The position numbers and the translations under genes are program-made. A stretch of DNA of 64,000 nucleotides from Stygiobacter sp. Lineage in GTDB: Bacteria > Pseudomonadota > Alphaproteobacteria > Rhodospirillales > Magnetospirillaceae. The stretch covers positions 62,001 through 126,000 of the forward strand of contig VBWB01000016.1 of NCBI GenBank assembly GCA_006218045.1, given 5' to 3'. The notes under the pieces were generated by a model. It saw only the letters and a program-made list of their open reading frames with translations. It did no database searches and had not been told where the DNA came from. Positions 60,122 through 64,000 of this stretch are shown in pieces. Positions within the stretch are counted from its first letter, which is position 1. Each line of letters opens with the position of its first letter.

Positions 60122-61077
60122 GTATCTGGCTGCTGGGACGGCTGGCCCAGGCCGTCATGGTGCTGGCGGTGATGAGCGTGGTGGTGCACGGCCTGATGGG
60201 GCTGATGCCCGGCGACCCCATCGACCTGATGATCGCGTCCGACCCCAACCTCACTCCCGCCGACGCCATCAGACTGAAGACGCTGTACGGCCTGGATCAG
60301 CCCTGGGGCCAACGTTACCTGGCCTGGGCCGCTCAGGTGATACAGGGGGAATTGGGCTATTCCCGCCTGTTCGCCCAGCCGGTGCTGGCGGTGATCGGGC
60401 CGGCCCTGCTCAATTCCCTCACCCTGATGCTGGCCGCCTTGGTCCTGTCGCTGCTGCTGGCGGTGCCCTTGGGCATGGTGGCGGCACAGCGCCCCGGCAG
60501 CCTGATCGACCACGCCATCAACGCCTCCGCCTTCGCCTCGGCTTCGCTGCCCACCTTCTGGCTGGGCTTGATGCTGATGCTGGTCTTCGCCGTCAGCCTC
60601 GGCTGGCTGCCCGCCGGCGGCATGCAAAGCCTGGGCGGCGATGGCGGCGGCCTGATCGACGGCTTGCGTCACATGGCCCTGCCGGTGGCCACTTTGGCCA
60701 TCGCCGGTCTGGGCCAATATGCCCGCCACACCCGCGCAGCCATGCTGGCCGAGGCTGGCCAGGATTATATCCGCACCGCCCGGGCCAAGGGCTGCGGCCC
60801 GGTCCGCATCGCCCTGAAACACCAATGGCGCAACGCCTTGCTGCCGCTGATCACCCTGCTGGGGCTGGAATTCGGCAGCCTGTTTTCCGGCGCCCTGATC
60901 ACCGAAACCGTGTTCGGCTGGCCCGGCATGGGCAAGCTGATCGCCGACGCGGTGATGGGCAACGATTTCAATCTGGCGCTGAGCGCGCTGATGCTGGCCA
61001 CCGCCATGACCCTGGCCGGATCGCTGTTGGCCGACATGGCCATGGCTAGGCTGGACCCCCGGATTTCGCTGCGATGA
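60118..61077 (+). CDS. ABC transporter permease, DppB/OppB type
   Basis: 319 aa, six membrane segments. GLMPGDPIDLM near the N-terminus and the EAA loop AEAGQDYIRTARAKGCGPVR are typical of DppB-type subunits. Overlaps both neighbours by 4 nt. Confidence 0.92.
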   Translation: MSIWLLGRLAQAVMVLAVMSVVVHGLMGLMPGDPIDLMIASDPNLTPADAIRLKTLYGLDQPWGQRYLAWAAQVIQGELGYSRLFAQPVLAVIGPALLNSLTLMLAALVLSLLLAVPLGMVAAQRPGSLIDHAINASAFASASLPTFWLGLMLMLVFAVSLGWLPAGGMQSLGGDGGGLIDGLRHMALPVATLAIAGLGQYARHTRAAMLAEAGQDYIRTARAKGCGPVRIALKHQWRNALLPLITLLGLEFGSLFSGALITETVFGWPGMGKLIADAVMGNDFNLALSALMLATAMTLAGSLLADMAMARLDPRISLR

Positions 61078-61919
61078 GGCGCGATCTGCCCGCCCTGATC
61101 GGCACCCTGATCCTGGCCCTGCTGCTGGCGGCGACCGTCGCGGCGCCGTTCGTCGCCGCCGACCCGGAAACCATGAATCTGGCCGCCATCCATGCCCCGC
61201 CATCGCTGTCCCATCCCTTGGGCACCGATGAATTGGGCCGCGACGTCGCCGCGCGCCTGCTGCATGGCGGGCGGGTGTCGCTGGCGGTGGCCCTGGCCAC
61301 CGCATTGCTGGCCGCATTCTTGGGCACCGCCATCGGCCTGCTGGCCGGCTATCACGGCGGGCGATTGGATGCCCTGCTGATGCGGCTGACCGATGGGGTG
61401 ATGGCGCTACCGCTGCTGCCCTTGCTGATCGTGCTGGCGGCGCTGGACCCGGCCAAGCTGGGCATCGGCCCGGAAGCTCAATCGACCGAGGCCTTCACCA
61501 TCGGGCGCATGGTGGTGATCATCGCCCTGGTCGGCTGGACCGGGGCGGCCCGGCTGGTCCGGGCCCAGACCATGACGGTGAAGGCGCGCGATTACGTCCG
61601 CGCCGCCACCGCCCTGGGGGCGACGCCGGCGCGGATCATGCTCCGCCACATCCTCCCCAATGTCGCCTCGCCCATGGTTGTGGCGGCGACCTTGTCGGTG
61701 GGCAACATCATCCTGGTGGAAAGCGCCCTGTCCTTCCTGGGCCTCGGCGTACAGCCGCCCATGGCCAGTTGGGGCAACATGCTGACCGGGGCCATGAATG
61801 TGATCTGGAGCGCGCCGCTTCAGGCGCTGTGGCCGGGCCTGGCCATCTTCGTCACCGTGCTGGCCTTCAATCTGGCCGGCGACGGTTTGCAACGCCGACT
61901 GGATCCCAGAAAGGTGTGA
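61074..61919 (+). CDS. ABC transporter permease, DppC/OppC type
   Basis: 281 aa. HPLGTDELGRDVAARLLHGG and the EAA loop VKARDYVRAATALGATPARI identify a DppC-type subunit. Last gene of the run. The usual two ATPase genes (dppD, dppF) do not follow; a divergently oriented kinase gene starts its 3' end 28 bp away. The ATPases must be encoded elsewhere or are lost. Confidence 0.92.
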   Translation: MRRDLPALIGTLILALLLAATVAAPFVAADPETMNLAAIHAPPSLSHPLGTDELGRDVAARLLHGGRVSLAVALATALLAAFLGTAIGLLAGYHGGRLDALLMRLTDGVMALPLLPLLIVLAALDPAKLGIGPEAQSTEAFTIGRMVVIIALVGWTGAARLVRAQTMTVKARDYVRAATALGATPARIMLRHILPNVASPMVVAATLSVGNIILVESALSFLGLGVQPPMASWGNMLTGAMNVIWSAPLQALWPGLAIFVTVLAFNLAGDGLQRRLDPRKV

Positions 61920-61947
61920 CACCCGCTCCGGATCGGGGCCTTCGGCC

Positions 61948-63912
61948 TCATGCCGAGACGGTGAAGCGGAAGGTGCTGCCCGACGCATCCGCATCGACCC
62001 AGATCCTGCCGTCATGGGCTTCGACCACGCGCCGGCACAGGGCCAAGCCGATGCCCGAGCCGCCTTCCATGCCCGGTGGATGGAAGCGGCGGAAAGGCTC
62101 GAAAATGGCGGTGCGGTAATCTTCGGGCACACCGATGCCATTATCGGCGACGGCAAATTCCCAAACACCGTCGCCACGGAAGGCGGCGCTGATCTTCACC
62201 TCCGGCGTCCGCTCGGGATGACGATAGCGCAAGGCGTTGCTGATCAGATTCTGGAACAAGGCCGACATCTGGTCGGGATTGATGCGCAGCACCGGCAGGG
62301 GGGCGACTTCGACATGGGCGGCGGTGGCGGCGATGGTCGCCGATAAATCGCCGATCACCCGCGCCAGCAGCGCATCCATATCGGTTTGCGTCCGCTCGTC
62401 GCTGTGATGGGTGCTGCGCGAATAGGCCAGCAGGCCTTGGATGTTGTTGCGCATGCGATCAGCGCCGCCGACGGCGAAATCGATGTATTCCCGCGATTCC
62501 ACGTCAAGGGAATCGCCCGCCCGCCGCTTCAGCAATTGCAGGAACAGGCCGATGGTGCGTAAGGGCTCCTGCAGATCGTGCGAGGCCACATAGGCGAAGC
62601 GCTCAAGATCGGCATTGGTCTGCTCCAACTGCGCCGTACGGTCCAGCAACTGGTTTTCCACCTGTTGCCGCCGACTGATCAACTGGTTGGCCGACAGGGC
62701 GAAGCCGTGATGTTCGGCAAAGCGCAAGGCGGTGGTGTCGATGGGATGCGGCGAATCCGCCGCCGCCGCCATGGCTCGGGTCAGTATCTGCGCATCCAGG
62801 GCGGTCCGCCGCGACGTCCTTCGCATGATCGACAGAGCGACGGCGCCGATCAGCACCGTCGCCAGCAGGGCCATCACCGCCTTGATCCCCAATCCCTGAA
62901 CCAACAATTGCCGCTGGCGGGCGATCTCGGCCTCGGTGCGGTCATGGGTCATGCCGGCGCCGACGAACCATTGCCAATCGGGAATACCAGCCACATAGCT
63001 GGTCTTTTCCACCGAACCGCCCTTGAAATCGGTCATGGAATAGGTGACCAGACCGCTGCCGGCCTTGGCCGTGGTGATCAGTTGGGCGGTCCCCTCGCGC
63101 ACGCCCTGGTGGGGGGAGTACAGGCTGTTGGTGCCCTTGAGCGCCCCCACCAGCGACAGCCCGTCCCACTGGCTGACGAAGATATAGCCGTCCTGGTCGA
63201 AGCGCATATGGCTGATCCGTTCCAGCAATTCGGCCTTGATGTCGGTTTCCATGTCCTCGACATATTCGCCGGTGCCGACCACCCAGCCCAGGTCGGGGAT
63301 CAGCCGCACATAGGCGAATTTCAGGTGATCGTTACCGGGCTTGCCCGGCTGTGCCCAGTAATACCGGTACAGGCCGCCGCCGTCCTTGGCGACCAGTTGC
63401 AACATATCGTAGACGACGAACTCCCCCCTGGCGCCGGTCTGGCCCAGCATGTTGGTGCCTTCCAACTGGGGCCGCAACGGAAACAGCTTTTCGATGCCGG
63501 CCAGATCGAAAGCGAAGTAATAGCCGCGCCCGTTATTGAAGCGGATGGGACGCAGGGCCTCGCGCACCATGGATTCCACTTCCACCCGGCTCTTGTCTTT
63601 CTGCGTCTTCAGCAGATTGGCGATGATCGCTTCCGCCTCGTCCACCCGACCGCGCAAGGAATCCTCGACCCTCGCCTCGGTGCGATGACGCTCGAAGGCG
63701 ATGGTTTCCATCACATCGTCGATCATCCGCTTCAGGTAAGCCCGGGTGCTGTGCTGCTGGGCCTCCCGCAGCTGGTCGGAGCGGCGGCTGAACTCGATGA
63801 ATTCCACCGTCGCCCAGATCAGACACAGCAACACCAATCCCACCCCGGCGACCATGGTCAGGCGCAGAAAAAGATGGTCGATCAGGCTGGCTTTTCCACG
63901 CACGGCGGACAC
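61948..63912 (-). CDS. Cache-domain sensor histidine kinase
   Basis: 654 aa. Membrane segment near residue 20, then a long periplasmic region with two Cache-like repeats (FNNGRGYYFAFDLAG / LGWVVGTGEYVEDMETD and DQDGYIFVSQWDG / PDWQWFVGAGMTHD), a second membrane segment (AVMALLATVLIGAVALSIM), a coiled linker, HisKA with the His in YVASHDLQEPLRTIG, and HATPase with NLISNALRY and GSGIGLALCRR. The HDLQEPLR box is of the bacteriophytochrome-like kinase class. Cache domains of this type bind small organic acids. Starts at GTG 63912. No response regulator adjoins it. Confidence 0.9.
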   Translation of the reverse strand: MSAVRGKASLIDHLFLRLTMVAGVGLVLLCLIWATVEFIEFSRRSDQLREAQQHSTRAYLKRMIDDVMETIAFERHRTEARVEDSLRGRVDEAEAIIANLLKTQKDKSRVEVESMVREALRPIRFNNGRGYYFAFDLAGIEKLFPLRPQLEGTNMLGQTGARGEFVVYDMLQLVAKDGGGLYRYYWAQPGKPGNDHLKFAYVRLIPDLGWVVGTGEYVEDMETDIKAELLERISHMRFDQDGYIFVSQWDGLSLVGALKGTNSLYSPHQGVREGTAQLITTAKAGSGLVTYSMTDFKGGSVEKTSYVAGIPDWQWFVGAGMTHDRTEAEIARQRQLLVQGLGIKAVMALLATVLIGAVALSIMRRTSRRTALDAQILTRAMAAAADSPHPIDTTALRFAEHHGFALSANQLISRRQQVENQLLDRTAQLEQTNADLERFAYVASHDLQEPLRTIGLFLQLLKRRAGDSLDVESREYIDFAVGGADRMRNNIQGLLAYSRSTHHSDERTQTDMDALLARVIGDLSATIAATAAHVEVAPLPVLRINPDQMSALFQNLISNALRYRHPERTPEVKISAAFRGDGVWEFAVADNGIGVPEDYRTAIFEPFRRFHPPGMEGGSGIGLALCRRVVEAHDGRIWVDADASGSTFRFTVSA

Positions 63913-64000
63913 AGCTCCACTTACAACTCTTGGTCAGAATACAGTCTTTCGCCAAAGCCGTATCCCTATCTTTAGCAGCATTATACGTCCTTCCCTTGCC

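Overview
GC-rich alphaproteobacterial chromosome segment, most likely from a Rhodospirillaceae genome of the Magnetospirillum type. That placement is an inference from gene content: a ChvI/ChvG pair next to a short HPr kinase and a soluble regulatory PTS, a nadA-nadC-nadB cluster, and TRAP-linked aromatic catabolism. About 50 genes can be supported, plus one tRNA, several terminators and a few clear regulatory elements.

Left part (1-13.8 kb). The chvI-chvG and hprK-rapZ-EIIA-HPr-ptsI genes, which adjoin each other in many alphaproteobacteria, are separated here by about 3.8 kb of AT-richer accessory DNA. It holds a DUF262 gene overlapping a frameshifted FRG-domain gene, a 13-bp tandem repeat array, a decayed duplicate of the start of hprK, an orphan XRE antitoxin, and an AbrB/PIN toxin-antitoxin pair with a perfect palindromic operator. 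After ptsI come two monovalent-cation/proton antiporter genes facing away from each other and a single-domain response regulator.

Middle part (14-32 kb). This is mostly housekeeping: NAD synthesis, a small cNMP-binding protein, two exported proteins (one with a possible Cys-His-Asp triad), a zinc-sensing (CZB) diguanylate cyclase, a Sel1-repeat protein, a large unknown protein, HU, an acyl-activating/acyl-reducing luxE-luxC pair with no luciferase nearby, an ABC-F ATPase, cbiD, katG and a two-gene chromate transporter.

Aromatic catabolism region (32-54.3 kb). This is the most interesting part. It appears to encode the whole 4,5-cleavage route for protocatechuate (ligI-ligA-ligB-ligC) and for gallate (gallate dioxygenase). 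The branches meet at 4-oxalomesaconate, which the tautomerase, hydratase and aldolase carry to pyruvate and oxaloacetate. The region also has a TRAP transporter, a chemoreceptor, a DUF1932 dehydrogenase, a second ligAB pair with an aldo-keto reductase, and a class I P450 with its own ferredoxin and reductase. Three promoters share a 36-bp element placed exactly 24 nt before the -10 box: those of dctQM, of the gallate operon, and of a detached dctP. This defines a local regulon, possibly run by the tandem-HTH LysR-type regulator beside the first copy. The dctP that should precede dctQM survives only as a stub, and an intact dctP lies about 9 kb away under the third copy of the element.

Right part (54.3-64 kb). 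tRNA-Thr, dcd, murA, a composite inverted-repeat element, a SUMF1-fold exported protein, a small lipoprotein, a peptide-type ABC operon without ATPase genes, and a Cache-domain histidine kinase.
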